A stretch of 64,000 bases of DNA from Branchipolynoe longqiensis (GCA_030323885.1 CM059189.1:47127015-47191014); one strand, 5' to 3'. Positions 1-10,782 are shown, counted from the stretch's first letter. Program-made: numbers and translations. Notes: generated from the sequence alone by a model not told the origin.

Positions 1-65
1 CGAAACCGTAAGGGTTGGCAACTCTGGGCACGACTGCACTCTACCGATTCACCTACTACGTCCGG
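1..65 (-). mobile_element. SINE-A head fragment, truncated by the window edge
   Basis: Positions 40-65 match the antisense of the tRNA-like SINE-A head (ctctaccgattc.. ending near tccgg). The rest of the copy lies outside the window. Confidence 0.6.
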
Positions 66-539
66 TCTTAAAGTAAAGAAGATAAGAACCGCCAATAAAA
101 GAAAGAAAGAAAAAAAACCGCCCACATCCCAATCACGTGAACCAAAATTACAACTGCGCTGTTTCCGCATTTAGAAAACTCCGGTTGTTCCAAATTGTGC
201 CCAGATGCTTTGGTAAAGTGCAAGAAGTGTTTCCGGTTATGCAACTCATGACTGCGTTTATTGCAGACCCCCCCCGCCCACACCCACCCATCCTCTCTCT
301 TTTCCTCTCACCCCACCGCCTTCACAGGAACGTCGCTCTCCTTCCGAATTCGGCGACACAAAGGTCTCCCGACGACACAAAGGTCAACACTGAGTGTGAA
401 CAGCCCAGATTAGTCTGTGTGCAGGCAGTTTGGTGCTGAGCCACTCGGCAGGCGCTCAACCGGAACGGCCACGCTGACTGGTTACGGTGGAATAAGGAGC
501 AGTGGTGTGACAGCCGTGTGTGGGGGGGGGGGGGGGCGT
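66..539. other. No recognised gene or repeat
   Basis: Mixed-composition sequence with short C-rich runs and a G run at about 521-536. No splice-bounded coding signal was recognised. Confidence 0.5.
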
Positions 540-1255
540 TCCCTGGGCTTACATTGTGTTTACACTGAGCTTTCATAGGGCTTACACTGACCGTACACCG
601 GGCTTACACTGTCCTTACACCGGGGTTACATTGGCCTTGCATCAGGCTTACACTGGGCTAACACCGGGCTTAATCTGGGCTTATGCCAGGCTTACCCCGG
701 ACTTACACTGGCCTTACGCCAGGGTTACATTGGGCTTACACTGGCCTTACACCGGGATTCCACTAGCCTTACACCGGGATTCCACTAGCCTTACACCGGC
801 CTCACACTAGCCTTACACTGGGCTTACTAAGCTTTCTCCAGGCATACACTGACCTTACACTGGGCTTAGTAGCCCGAGTTACACTGGGCGTACCCTTACA
901 CCGGGCTTACACTAGCCTTACTGAGCTTTCTCCAGGCATACACTGACCTTACACTGGGCTTAGTAGCCCGAGTTACACTGGGCTTACCCTTACACCGGGC
1001 TTACACTAGCCTTACACTGGCCTTACACTGGGCTTACTGAGCTTTCTCCAGGCATACACTGACCTTACACTGGGCTTAGTAGCCTGAGTTACACTGGGCT
1101 TACTACCCTGGGCTTACACCAGGCTTACCCCGGGCTTACACTAACCTTACACCGGGTTTACACTGGCCTTGCACTGGGACAGCAGTATAACTTATACTGC
1201 TGTCCCAGTGCAAGGCCACTATAAGCCCGGCTTACACGGGGCTTATACTGCTGTC
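540..1255. repeat. Minisatellite of 12-bp-like units (ggcttacactgg)
   Basis: Tandem variants of ggcttacactgg / ccttacaccggg run for about 700 bp. Longer internal units of about 110-120 bp containing tgagctttctccagg recur near 830, 910 and 1040, which shows higher-order duplication. It ends in a near-perfect palindrome (separate entry). Confidence 0.85.
1164..1218. repeat. Perfect 27-bp inverted repeat with a 1-base spacer
   Basis: The arm 1164-1190 (begins tggccttgcactggg, ends cagtataa) is the exact reverse complement of 1192-1218, separated only by c at 1191. It sits at the end of the minisatellite and includes one of its units, so it probably arose by fold-back copying. It can form a long cruciform hairpin. 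Confidence 0.93.
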
Positions 1256-1417
1256 TTCAGATGACATGTTAACACGTTGGTGGAATACAGCTCTAAGGCC
1301 AGTGGGAACTAGACATGTATGCCTATTGGCAAAATGATTCGGAAGGTTAGTGTAGGTTGCTCGATGGAATCACTTTGCACATGCAACTGTCTATGTGGCT
1401 CCTGGCCTTTGATTGAT

Positions 1418-1633
1418 AGTTTGTTTAAGTTCTACATCCTAGCAACATCTAAGGTGATATCAGAATGACAGTGCGCACTCATGGAAACTTTATAGTGCTG
1501 TCCCACTAAGCGATCAGGCTGCCAGCACCATGACCCGATATCCCACTCAGTCACATTATCCTGAGACTGAGCTAACCAGTCCTTGACCTATCCTAATAAT
1601 GCCGAGGGCCAGGCTAGGTAGCGACAAGTATAG
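1418..1633 (-). mobile_element. SINE-A body, interrupted (first part)
   Basis: Antisense SINE-A. The window-wide consensus, read on its sense strand, is: a tRNA-like head with A box tggccgaatcggtagagcg and B box gttcgaatccc; then cgagtcaaaccaatgac; a body with tcggcattaataggatagg and gggatatcgggtcatgg; and a 3' end near gatgttgccaggacgtaaaa. This copy is continuous to gcgacaagtat at 1633, then broken by an insertion; the head resumes at 2393. Confidence 0.85.
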
Positions 1634-2392
1634 ACCCCTTTCAATGTTTGTAAACATTGTGTATGCAGCTTGGCTGCAGAACAAATGCATGCTGCCACTG
1701 AGTTTGCCAGTATGCGCAGTGCAAAACGTTAATTTTATTCAAAATTAATAGAAATCCAGAACACTAACCATATCAATTTAATATAATCTTTTTGGTAAAC
1801 ATGTTTTCTATGTGTATTCCAATCAGTTTGTTTCTAGGTGTTGTGGTTTTAGAGATATTTAACTTTTTCTGTATGAAGATTGCTCACTGCCATTGACAAT
1901 GCATTGAGTTTGCCGGTACGCACAGTGCAAAACGTCAGTTTTATTCAAAATTAATAGAAATCCAGAACCCTAACCTCATTAATTTAATATAATCTTGTTG
2001 TTAAACATGTTTTCTATGTGTATTCCAATCAGTTTGTTTCAAGGTGGTGTGGTTTTAGAGATATTTAACTTTTTCTGTATGAAGATTGCTCACGGCATTG
2101 ACAATGCATTGAGTTTGGCGATACGCGCACTGCAACACTTCGATTTTATTCAAAATTAATAGAAATGCAGAGCCCTAACCGTATAAATTTAATATAATCT
2201 CTTCTTTGAATATGTTTTCTATGTCTTCCAATCGGTTTGTGGATAGATGTGGTTTTAGAGATATTTAACCTTTTCTCTATGAAGATTGCTCAGTCATAGC
2301 CATTGAGGTTGCAGTGTGACCGGATGTTGTCCTGCAGCCAAGCAGCGCGTGCACTGACCTAAATACATATGCTGACCTCATATGAAATTGGT
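1634..2392. mobile_element. TIR-bounded insertion with three tandem 205-bp units
   Basis: Splits a SINE-A. Units begin tgagtttg at about 1696, 1906 and 2110 and share cagttttattcaaaattaat, aatataatc and gagatatttaac segments. The flanks are inverted: gcagcttggctgcag near 1664 against ctgcagccaagcagc near 2334. No coding capacity; a non-autonomous DNA element is likely. A target duplication could not be fixed. Confidence 0.65.
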
Positions 2393-2493
2393 CAATAAAT
2401 TTGATAAGCCATTGGTTTGACTCGGCTGGGATTCTACCTCCCGACCTTCGGCATGGGAAGCCTGCGCTCTATCGATTAAGCCATCGTGTCCGG
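2393..2493 (-). mobile_element. SINE-A head, second part of the interrupted copy
   Basis: Continues the copy starting at 1418: ccattggtttgactcggc, a degraded B box, and ctctatcgattaagccatcg ending at tccgg. Confidence 0.85.
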
Positions 2494-2568
2494 TACTTTG
2501 GCTTTGAAGTTTGAGTTCAATGCAGACTGCTACATTAGCATCATATCTCACCAAAGAGGTGATGAAAT

Positions 2569-2632
2569 GGATTGGTTGGCTGGTTGTTGGAGTTTTACGT
2601 GCTGGCAACCTCTAAGGTCATATCAGGGGTAT
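2569..2632 (-). mobile_element. SINE-A 3'-end fragment
   Basis: ggttggctggttgttggag, then tttacgtgctggcaacctct and aaggtcatatcagg; the rest of the body is missing. Confidence 0.8.
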
Positions 2633-2784
2633 GAAATGTATAAAGTTCCACCTGTTTGTCCGCTAAAGGGTTCAGCAGGTTCAGGATACAGTGTCTGGTG
2701 GAAGCAAGTCGAGCGGGTCAAAACACATCAAGCAACAGGAGCCACCACCTTTCGGAACTAATTGGAATTAATGCCTCCAGTAAA

Positions 2785-3010
2785 TTAAAGCTTGTTGTAT
2801 TTAATGACGCCTCTAGAGCACATTAATTGTTATCATCGGCTATTGGATGTCAAACATATGGTCATTCTGACATATTTCTTTGGAGGAAACCTGCTGTCGC
2901 CACATAGGCTCCTCTTTCTGATAAGCAGCAAGGGGTCTTTTATATGCACTTTCCCACAAACAGGACAGCACATACCACAGCCTTTGATGAACCAGTTTAA
3001 TGCCTCCAGA
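2785..3010 (-). mobile_element. SINE-B copy
   Basis: Second interspersed family. Diagnostic stretches are ttaatgacgcctctagagca, tttctttggaggaaac, aaggggtcttttatatgc and cagcacataccacagcc ending near gaaccag. The same arrangement recurs at 10835, 22958 and 55872. I recall very similar short repeats from mollusc genomes. Confidence 0.85.
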
Positions 3011-3119
3011 CACGGGTTTTAAAACAAATCCATTCATAGAAGCTTGATTTTGTCTATACCTCATGGAGGACTGCTGCCTTATATATTAGTACAGAAAGTT
3101 CCTTTTTATAACCTAAATT

Positions 3120-3458
3120 GATTGGTTGTTTTACATTCTGGCAACATCTAAAAAGGTCATATCAAGACGGGAACCGACTTATGACAGTGCGCACTCATGG
3201 TGAGTTTATACCGCTGCCCCATTGGGAGACCAGGCCACCAGCCCCATGACCTGACATCCCACTCAGTCACATTATCCTGATACTGAGTCAACCAGTCCTT
3301 GCCCTATCCTAATAATACCAAGCGCCAGGCTAGGATCTGATAAGTATCAATTTTTAAGTAATTGGTTTGACTCAACCAGAGTTCGAACCTATGGGTTCAA
3401 ATCTCACGATCTACGAAATCGGGAGACGGACGCTCAATTCATTCAGCCATTCTGTCTT
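3120..3458 (-). mobile_element. SINE-A copy with the alternative (type 2) head
   Basis: The body matches SINE-A, but the head reads, on the sense strand, gaatgaattgagcgtccgtc, a degraded relative of ggatggccaaatgagttgag, with a longer spacing before the B box. Other type 2 heads lie at 36150, 43290, 50530 and 55384. Confidence 0.85.
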
Positions 3459-3465
3459 GAACTCT

Positions 3466-3968
3466 AAATAAGGGAACAGCAAAGGCCAGTGATATACGGG
3501 ATCACGTTTCCGACTGCGCCTGCGCTGAAAACGGTGTTGGCATAAAGCAAATGCGAAATGCACATGGCATAAGATGTGATGATTATATTGATGTAAATGC
3601 AATGCTGGATAAAAGATTAATATTTTAATTTATTATATATATTTTTTTAGTTGGTATTCTATGTTTCAAACAAGAGCTGAGATGAGCTGAAACTAGCACA
3701 TTTCACAACTGCACCCAGTGTATTAGCATGTGCCATGTGCTTATCGGGGGTTTGTTTTGCTTTGACGCATCCCACAATGCACCGGGCCGCTGGAATGGTG
3801 ATGTAGTCTATTGACTGTTGGGAATTTGGCTGGCAGCTGATAGCGGGTTGTGTGTATGGCTTGCAGCTGGGTGAGAGGGGACAATGATAGAGAAAGGCGG
3901 AAGACTCAAAGTTGGGGACAGTGGCCAGCTTGAATGTAGGGCACGCAGATACAGTTTGCTTGCAGGTT
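3466..3968. other. No recognised gene or repeat
   Basis: Ordinary mixed sequence with a short A/T-rich stretch near 3625-3650. No supported feature. Confidence 0.45.
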
Positions 3969-4285
3969 GGCGTTTACATCCTAGTAACATTTAAGGACAT
4001 AATAGGAGAGGTAATAACTTGTGATAGTATGCACACTTATGGCAGCTTTATGTTTGATTGATTGATTGAATGATGGTTGTTTTACGCCGTGTCGGCAGCA
4101 AAGGTCATCATATTCACAGCGAGAAGTGTTTAAACTTGTATTCTGACCACTTTCATTCAACCATCGCTTTTACACAGAGTGTAAAAGCAACTTTGCAGTA
4201 TTGCTTCACCGCAACACCTGGCCACCGACAACATCACCTGATATCTCACCCAGTCATATTATCTGACACTGAGCAAAGTGAAAAG
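3969..4285 (-). mobile_element. SINE-A copy split by a LINE-1 tail
   Basis: SINE-A sequence at 3969-4045 (tacatcctagtaacattt to ggcagcttta) and about 4193-4285 (cctggccaccgacaacatca onward). The intervening segment is a LINE-1 3' end. Similar bases gcagctttat / gcaactttgc at the two joints look like a decayed target duplication. Confidence 0.7.
4046..4192 (-). mobile_element. LINE-1 3'-end fragment
   Basis: gattgattgatt tail at the low-coordinate side followed by ttttacgccgtgtcggcagc, the same order as the 3' end of the RNase H-bearing element at 27331-28440. Only about 145 bp, so strongly 5'-truncated. Confidence 0.75.
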
Positions 4286-4498
4286 CGAAATAGTTTTTTT
4301 TTCAACTCTTACATATGCACAACATGCAAACCGTTATAGGAACACAAATTTGCTATTATTTCGAAGGCGTTCACTTTTTGTTTCAATGCCTCACTTTTCT
4401 GTCCAGTTTCAGAGAATGACTCATTATATATATGTAGTCACCACCTCCGCAACCTTCCACAATGGAAGTTGAATCTGCGACCCGGCATTCTGAATCAC

Positions 4499-5436
4499 GC
4501 CGCAGTCGCTCTACTGCCAGCGTTCACTTGCGACAATTTTGCGACCAGCTTATGACTAAAAGCCCGCGACCTCCTTGCAAACAAATAAAAAAAAATGCAA
4601 GAAAAGCAAAGGAAGCGGAGTAAGGTGTAAGATAAGGTGAGTACAAGGGTGTGAGTATGAGTGTGAGTGTGAGTATGAGTTAGGTTGAGTGTGAGGGTGG
4701 GATTAAGGCTTCTATGGTCGGCGAGCGATCACAGCAGTTTTACGGTCGCCGAGTGGTCGCTGACAGCTGGGCGACCAAAAACCACCCAATGAGTGTGCGA
4801 CCGGGCAACGACCGATCGGTGATCGGTCACAAGCACTTTGGTCGCAAGGAAGTTTTTGGTGCAGCAGCTGCAACCTCCTTGTGATATCCCAGTCACACGA
4901 GGCCTGCATTCGCTTACGATCGATTCGTGACATCAAAACGTCCTCATTGCGCCCTCCTTAAGTGCTGGCACCGTGAGGACGCCAACCTCCCGGTGTCCAT
5001 TTCGGAAATTTTGGATGCAAGGAGGATGCAGCCGATGCACTTGCAACCTCCTTGCGACCAGTTTGGTCGGCGCCATTAAAACGCCGCCCTGGCGCCACCC
5101 TGGCACCGCCCTGGCGCCACCAGGTCACTGACCCCTTGGTTGGTGAGTTGGTGCCGTCCTGGCGCCGTCCCGGTGCTGATGCGTCGACGTCCCGGCACCA
5201 ACCTGGCGCCACAAGGCCACCGACAACGTATTTGAATCAATGTATCGAATAGGACGCTGGGAGGTTGGCGTCCTTTTGAGCGTAAGGAGGTTGGCGCCGA
5301 ACGCTGGCTCTCGTGTGACTCGGGTATGACCAAACTGCCTGGAAATGGTTGGCGACCACCCGGCGACCACTTGGCGACCGGTCGCATGGTGATTGCAAAG
5401 GGGTCGCAAACGAATGCAGGCGTAGTCTGACTGCGC
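4499..5436. mobile_element. Outer TIR element of the gcgacc-rich family (hosts a nested relative)
   Basis: Begins gccgcagtcgctctactgcc and ends with the inverted gcaggcgtagtctgactgcgc. The interior is full of gcgacc/ggtcgc motifs and caacctcctt, as in the elements at 35479, 58072 and 63397. No open reading frame of note. A second element of the same style is inserted within it. Confidence 0.72.
4888..5324. mobile_element. Inner TIR element nested in the outer one
   Basis: Left end cccagtcacacgaggcctgc, right end, read inverted, cccgagtcacacgagagcca. A direct TAT lies at 4885-4887 and 5325-5327, a plausible 3-bp target duplication. The interior is a GC-rich imperfect palindrome with repeated ggcgcca motifs. 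Confidence 0.75.
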
Positions 5437-5756
5437 TATCACAGCTTCAGTCCTTTCTGATGAACCAGCAAAACTCGGAAAGCCCGTATTGATCTCATAT
5501 CGATATTGACAGTGACAGCGGTGAAGTGATTTCCCATCAAGAACAATTTCATGATACTGAGCTAGCATTAGCAAGGCCCTTTTCCCATCATAATAAAGTC
5601 AGCCAGGATGTGACATATACATTTTTCTTGGTGTATACCTTTAGTCTGCCTTGGCTGGGATCTCTCTAAAGTGTCTGGAAGATCAATCTCCTTACTTTGA
5701 TACCTGATATGGGGCCGAGCTGGGCTGAGATGGGTTGTCATGGCGACCAACCTCCG

Positions 5757-6085
5757 ACCCCTAGGTAGATTGGAATGTTACGTCCTGGCAACATCTAAGG
5801 TCATATCAGGATGGGTACCGCCTACTGACAGTGCAGACTCATGGCGACTTTATAGTGCTGCCCCAATGGGAAATCAGGCCTCCATCAGCATGACCCACTA
5901 TCCCACTCAGTCACATTATCCTGATGCTGAGCTAACCAGTCCTTGCTCTGTCCTAATAATGCAGAACGCCTGGCCAGGAAGTGACAAGTAGTATCAATTT
6001 TGTAAATCATTGATTTGACTCGGCTTTGATTTGAACTCCCGAGCTTCCGCATGGGAAGCCTGCGCTCTACCGATTGTGAAAGCCA
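5757..6085 (-). mobile_element. SINE-A copy, nearly complete
   Basis: Runs from tacgtcctggcaacatctaa to the head gcgctctaccgatt; the last bases of the head are altered. Confidence 0.88.
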
Positions 6086-6289
6086 TATTAATAGTGAAAA
6101 GTGAGTGGAATTTATTCTGCTCCTTTCTGAAAAACTAACCTGCGCAAGAAGACGGTAAACTTGATGTCAAAAGACACACAGGTAACAAGTTACAACAGCT
6201 GATACAGTCCAGCTGTCCTCAGGAATTCTCAAATTTGTTCATTCTCTACATTTGTGGATAGTCATCGCAGACTGGAGTGCAACATTGGG

Positions 6290-6640
6290 TGGGTGGTGAT
6301 GATGTGTGGAGAGGGGGAGGAGGCAAGGGGGGGGGGGGATCAGATCTCAGTAGTTCTTGATCATAATAGGTGCCTGATCGATCTGTTGTGGGTAGACGAG
6401 GAGGCGGGGGATGGGGTAGGAGGAGGGGGCGGGAGAGGAATGGGAGGGGAGGAGGGCGGGGGAGGGGGAGGGTGGGGGAGGAAGAGGGCCGGGGAGGAGG
6501 AGGGCTGGGGAGGGGGGGCAAAGAAGGAGGTAGGGAGAGAAGAGGAGAGGAGAAGGAGGTAGGGAGAGGAGGAGGTAGGGAGAAGAGGAGGTAGGGAGAG
6601 GAGGAGGAGGAGGAGGAGGAGAAGAAGGAGGTTTTCAGTG
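6290..6640. repeat. Purine-rich (GGGGA/GGA) tract
   Basis: About 350 bp of gga, gggga and ggaggaggta repeats, purines on the plus strand. The open frames through it are compositional. Confidence 0.9.
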
Positions 6641-6743
6641 GTTAGTGTGCACAAACAGTAAGGGTTGTGATGAGGCGTCACGTGACGTCGGGTCGCTGTG
6701 ACAGCAGACCGCCATGAGAAGTAACTGCATGTACTGGTATGTG

Positions 6744-6852
6744 TAAGTGTGTGTGTGTGTGTGTGCGCGCGCGTGAGTATGTGCGCATTTGTGTGCGTGT
6801 GTGCGCGCACATTTGTGTGCGCGTGTGTGGCGGAGCTTGGGCGCGTTTGTGT

Positions 6853-6911
<59 letters not shown>
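6744..6911. repeat. (GT)n microsatellite with CG-containing variants
   Basis: Alternating gt with gcgcgc interruptions, then an uninterrupted (gt)n from about 6856. Z-DNA-prone. Confidence 0.95.
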
Positions 6912-7009
6912 GTGACTGGGTGATGCCGTTAGAGGCAGGCGAGCTCTGGTGATGGCGGTGTTTGCTGGTGGCTGGCTGGCGGTGTTAGTGACCGCTGGTG
7001 GCGGTGCTA

Positions 7010-7700
7010 AAGAGAATGGAAGGGAAGGGAAGGAGGGAAAGGGAGGGAAAGGAAGGGAAATGAAGGGGGTGGGGGATGGGGAGGGGAGAAGGAGTGAGGG
7101 TGAATGAGGTGGGACGGAAATGGGGAAGGGGGGAGAGGGAGAGGGAAGAGGAAGGGGGGGGGGGAGAAGGAGGAGGATGGGGGAGGGGAAGGAAGAGGAG
7201 AGGAGGGGAAGTAGGGGAAGGAGAAGGGGAGGGAGACGGGAAGGAAAAGGAGGAGGAGAAGTAGTAGTAGGAGGAGGAGAATGTGGAGGTGAAGAAGGAG
7301 GAGGAGTAGGTGGAGAAGGGGAGGGGAGGGGGAGGAGGAGAATGTGGAGGTGAAGAAGAAGGTTGAGGATTAGGATGAGGATGAGTAGTAGTACTAGTAG
7401 TAGTAGTAGGACGAGGAGGAGGAGGAGGAGGAGGAGGAGGAGGAGGAGGAGGAGGAGGAGGAGGAGGAGAGAGGAGAGAGGAGAGAGGAGAGGAGAGGAG
7501 AGGAGAGGAGAGGAGAGGAGAGGAGAGGAGAGGAGAGGAGACGAGAGGAGAGGAGAGGAGAGGAGAGGAGAGGAGAGGAGAGGAGAGGAGAGGAGAGGAG
7601 AGGAGAGGAGAGGAGAGGAGAGGAGAGGAGAGGAGAGGAGAGGAGAGGAGAGGAGAGGAGAGGAGAGGAGAGGAGAGGAGAGGAGAGGAGAGGAGGAGCA
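7010..7700. repeat. Purine tract ending in (AGG)n and a 220-bp (GGAGA)n array
   Basis: Irregular ggga repeats to about 7360, a short (agt)n, (agg)n at about 7410-7470 and then some 40 copies of ggaga from about 7480 to 7695 with one substitution near 7540. The long minus-strand frame over this region is an artefact of the pentamer, which reads through all frames without a stop. Confidence 0.95.
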
Positions 7701-8115
7701 GTAGCAGTGTCTATCACATGGGAGTTGGGGGTCTATCGTGTCCCGGAGCTCGGACCGACCAGACGCCGCCGCGACCCGCCACCAGTCAGTCACCGAGCAG
7801 CGCGCCCCCTGGCGACAGTGTGGGACGATAGGGACATCGGAACACCACCCTCCCACCCACCCCCCCCCACCCCGTCCCACGACCAGGATCAACCTGCATG
7901 GGGCGGGCCGATAGGCGGAGGTTCCCGGACCAGCCTGTCTGGATTCAGGCGTCCACACAGCGGGAGGAGATAAGCTGGGTGCAGCCACGTGGTTCTGTTA
8001 GCGGCCGACAGGGGGCCACTACTGTCAGCGAGCTGGATTTATCGGCACTTCACAGGGAGCGCGATAGGTTGGTTCATCCCGACGGCTCTGTTTGATGAAA
8101 CTCAAACAAGAGGTT
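7701..8115. other. GC-rich unique sequence, no gene recognised
   Basis: CpG-containing sequence (gccgccgcgacccgccacc and similar) with a C run near 7860. It could be a regulatory or CpG-rich segment, but no exon was recognised. Confidence 0.35.
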
Positions 8116-8119
8116 GGAT

Positions 8120-8610
8120 GAAGGGCAGGAAGCGCTTCAACGACATTTGAAATAGCCTGCTGCCGCTCACAACAATGAAAACAACAAGAGTGTGATACTA
8201 CCCAGAAAAAGGCAAACATTGTATGCAGCTTAAACCATGACAACAAGAGCGGGATACTACCCAGGAAAAGGCAAACGTTGTATGCAGCTTAAACCATGAC
8301 AACAAGAGCGGGATACTACCCAGGAAAAGGCAAACATTGTAGGCAGCTTAAATCCTGACAACAAGAGCAGGATACTACCCAGGAAAAGGCAAACATTGTA
8401 TGAGGTTTAAACCATGACAACAAGAGCGGGATACTACCCAGGAAAAGGCAAACATTGTATGCAGCTTAAACCATGACAACAAGAGAGGGATACTACCCAG
8501 GAATAGGCAAACATTGTATGCAGCTTAAACCATGACAACAAGAGCGGGATACTACCCAGGAAAAGGCAAACATAAAGCAGCATAAACCATGAAAACAACA
8601 ATAATTACCC
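8120..8610. repeat. Satellite of about 60-bp units
   Basis: About eight units each containing ccatgacaacaagagcggga, tactacccaggaaaaggc and a cattgtatgcagctta segment. Diverged units reappear at 8880-9050 after a 270-bp A/T-rich gap without recognised features. Confidence 0.92.
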
Positions 8611-9206
8611 AATAACAGGCAATATGATTGGGTAAAGTAAAAAAACCTGATTTTTTTTTTAGATTATCATGGGGACACACAGCATCCCACTGAGTCGCGA
8701 GAGGGATGCAAATAGTGTATTTCAGAGGTGTTTCGTCGGCCGGGGGACAAACTTAATTAAAAAACCCTACAGAATTCCAGTTTCGGCGGCCATAAAAAAA
8801 ACAGAATTCCGGTTAAAACCAGAGAAATCACATGCCTGCAATAATTACACTATTGTATAATTATACATAAATATACCAAAGTGGGATAACACACAAGCAA
8901 AAACCATGACAACAACAAGAGCGGGATACTACCCATGAAACTGCCAACCATTGTAGGCAGCGTAAACCATGACAACAACAACAAGAGTGGGATAACACAC
9001 GGAAAACTAGCAAACACTGAGGGCACCATAAGCCATGACTAATGTGAACTGACACAAGAAATTTACCTATTAATTCCGACAATCACGTTCTATTTGAAAA
9101 CACAAAACTCAAAAGTGATTTAAAAAGAACTGCGCAGGTGCTGATTAGAGGACTAGAAAGTGTTGCCGGGGCTCCCCCTGGTGGCGCCCATCGGTACCGC
9201 TCAGTG

Positions 9207-9294
9207 TCGGGGGGCGGCGGGCGGCGGGCGGCGGGCGGCGGGCGGCGGGCGGCGGGCGGCGGGCGGCGGGCGGCGGGCGGCGGGCGGCGGGCGT
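9207..9294. repeat. (CGGCGGG)n heptamer array
   Basis: About 12 uninterrupted copies of the GC-only heptamer; high potential for G-quadruplex folding and CpG methylation. Confidence 0.95.
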
Positions 9295-9483
9295 TAAACC
9301 ATACCAGGGCCCCGGGGGCCGGAGGTGGCGCCCGCCGAAAGGTCGTCTGTTACGTCACAAAACAGCGGTTACGTCATAAGAGCAGACGTCATGAAGCAAA
9401 GCTCCTGTGGGAGGGTGATTGACAACTATTTCCTGCATTGCAACCCGCCCCCTCATCACCACCTCTCCTCCCAACCAGTCTTA

Positions 9484-9755
9484 TGCCTGGTACCTACCGT
9501 TTGTGCGCACCCACCTACCGTATACGATCTAAAACTGCCCGTTTCGCACACAAAAATCGCTAGGTGTGTGCTTTCCGCGCACACCTAGCGATTGCGATTC
9601 GCGCATAAAACCTCAGTTTTAGGGCTAAAACCGGCCGATTACGATTGCGATTCGCGATTCGAAAAATGAATCGGCCAGTTTTCAGTTTTAAGCAGGTCGG
9701 GTCGAGTCGCACAGTTTTAGTGCGCGAATCCTATATGGTAGGTGTGTACCAGGCA
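9484..9755. mobile_element. TIR element with TTA target duplication
   Basis: TIR tgcctggtac (left) and gtaccaggca (right), with TTA at 9481-9483 and 9756-9758. The interior is strongly foldback, with cgctaggtgtg near 9569 paired with cacacctagcg near 9581. 272 bp, non-coding. A TWA duplication suggests PIF/Harbinger-type mobilisation. Confidence 0.85.
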
Positions 9756-9769
9756 TTACCGTACCTTAG

Positions 9770-10110
9770 TACCCGCCTCCCCCACTTCTCCTCCCTCCCC
9801 CAACTCCCCCTACCACTCCAAACTTACTACCCGCCGAACCCCGCCCCCCCCCGTCCTCCCTCCTCCCACCCCCCCCCAACTTTCTACTCGTTTAACCCCT
9901 CCCCTCCCCGATACCAGCCCCCAGCCCCCACTCCCGCCCTCCCACAACGCCCCCAACTTGCTACCTGCCTTTCCCTCGCCCCACCCCCACCTCAGACCAC
10001 ACCACACCACACTACACGACAAACACCACACCACACCACACCACACCACACCACACCACACCACATCGGACTGTCCTGCACTCCCTCCCCGACCGCCCTG
10101 CCCCGCCCCG
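9770..10110. repeat. C-rich tract with a (CCACA)n run
   Basis: Cytosine-rich plus strand with about a dozen ccaca repeats near 10000-10065. The open frames here are compositional. Confidence 0.85.
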
Positions 10111-10114
10111 CTCA

Positions 10115-10204
10115 AATCTCGCTATTTTGTTGTTGTTGTAAATATAGTTTATTCATTGAATAAAGTCTTTTGTCAGCACCGTGGCACTGGTCTTCCAGCC
10201 ATGT
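10115..10204 (+). repeat. Repeat D copy (ttgttgttg ... ttattcat ... gtcagcacc)
   Basis: Contains tttattcattgaataaa, tttgtcagcaccgtggcac and tggtcttccagccatgtgac. A related stretch occurs on the minus strand at 62275-62365, and a shorter match on the plus strand at 26675-26745. Type unknown; possibly a retroelement 3' end. Confidence 0.7.
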
Positions 10205-10605
10205 GACAATACAGTTATTTACAATATATGCACATGTAGTCTGATAGCGTCACCAGCAGCTACCCCAAATCAGCTGAAATAACAATATCAAACATTCAAA
10301 GACTTACATATGGTATAGTTTGACAATTCACATACAAAAATAGCAGTTATATGTTGTATTCCTACACACTTGATACATACATGTGTATTGATTAGACCTT
10401 TACATTACGGAGTGGTTAGATGCATAGTTTCCCTTCATAGGTTTGTATGCCTACTATGCGATTCGGTGAGACCATGCTCAGTAGGTCTAAATAAATCTCC
10501 ATCGGGTTCAGAAGAGGGGGAAGAGAGAAGGAGGTGGGGATGAGATAGAGACGCCCACTCATTAGGCGGGAGTCGTAAAAGCACGGGGCAACAATCAGCC
10601 AATAA

Positions 10606-10629
10606 GGGGGGGGGGGGGGGGGGGGGGGG
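10606..10629. repeat. (G)24 homopolymer
   Basis: Uninterrupted G run. The flanking 10205-10780 otherwise shows no recognised gene. Confidence 0.97.
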
Positions 10630-10782
10630 CGGGGGTCACTAACGGGTGCGTTACGCAGATCGGTCCAGCGTAGTCCCCTGGTTCCACTCAATCACGCGCT
10701 GGCATAAAGTCTCCCCATTATTGACGCTGTGGCAAGCAAGTGTCAGCCGAGAAGCAGTTCGCGCAGAGACTGCTAAGATTGT

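Noticed and set aside
6678..7988. 436-residue minus-strand open frame
   Set aside because: It runs through (GT)n, (AGG)n and (GGAGA)n; a pentamer without stops leaves all frames open. No domain is visible.
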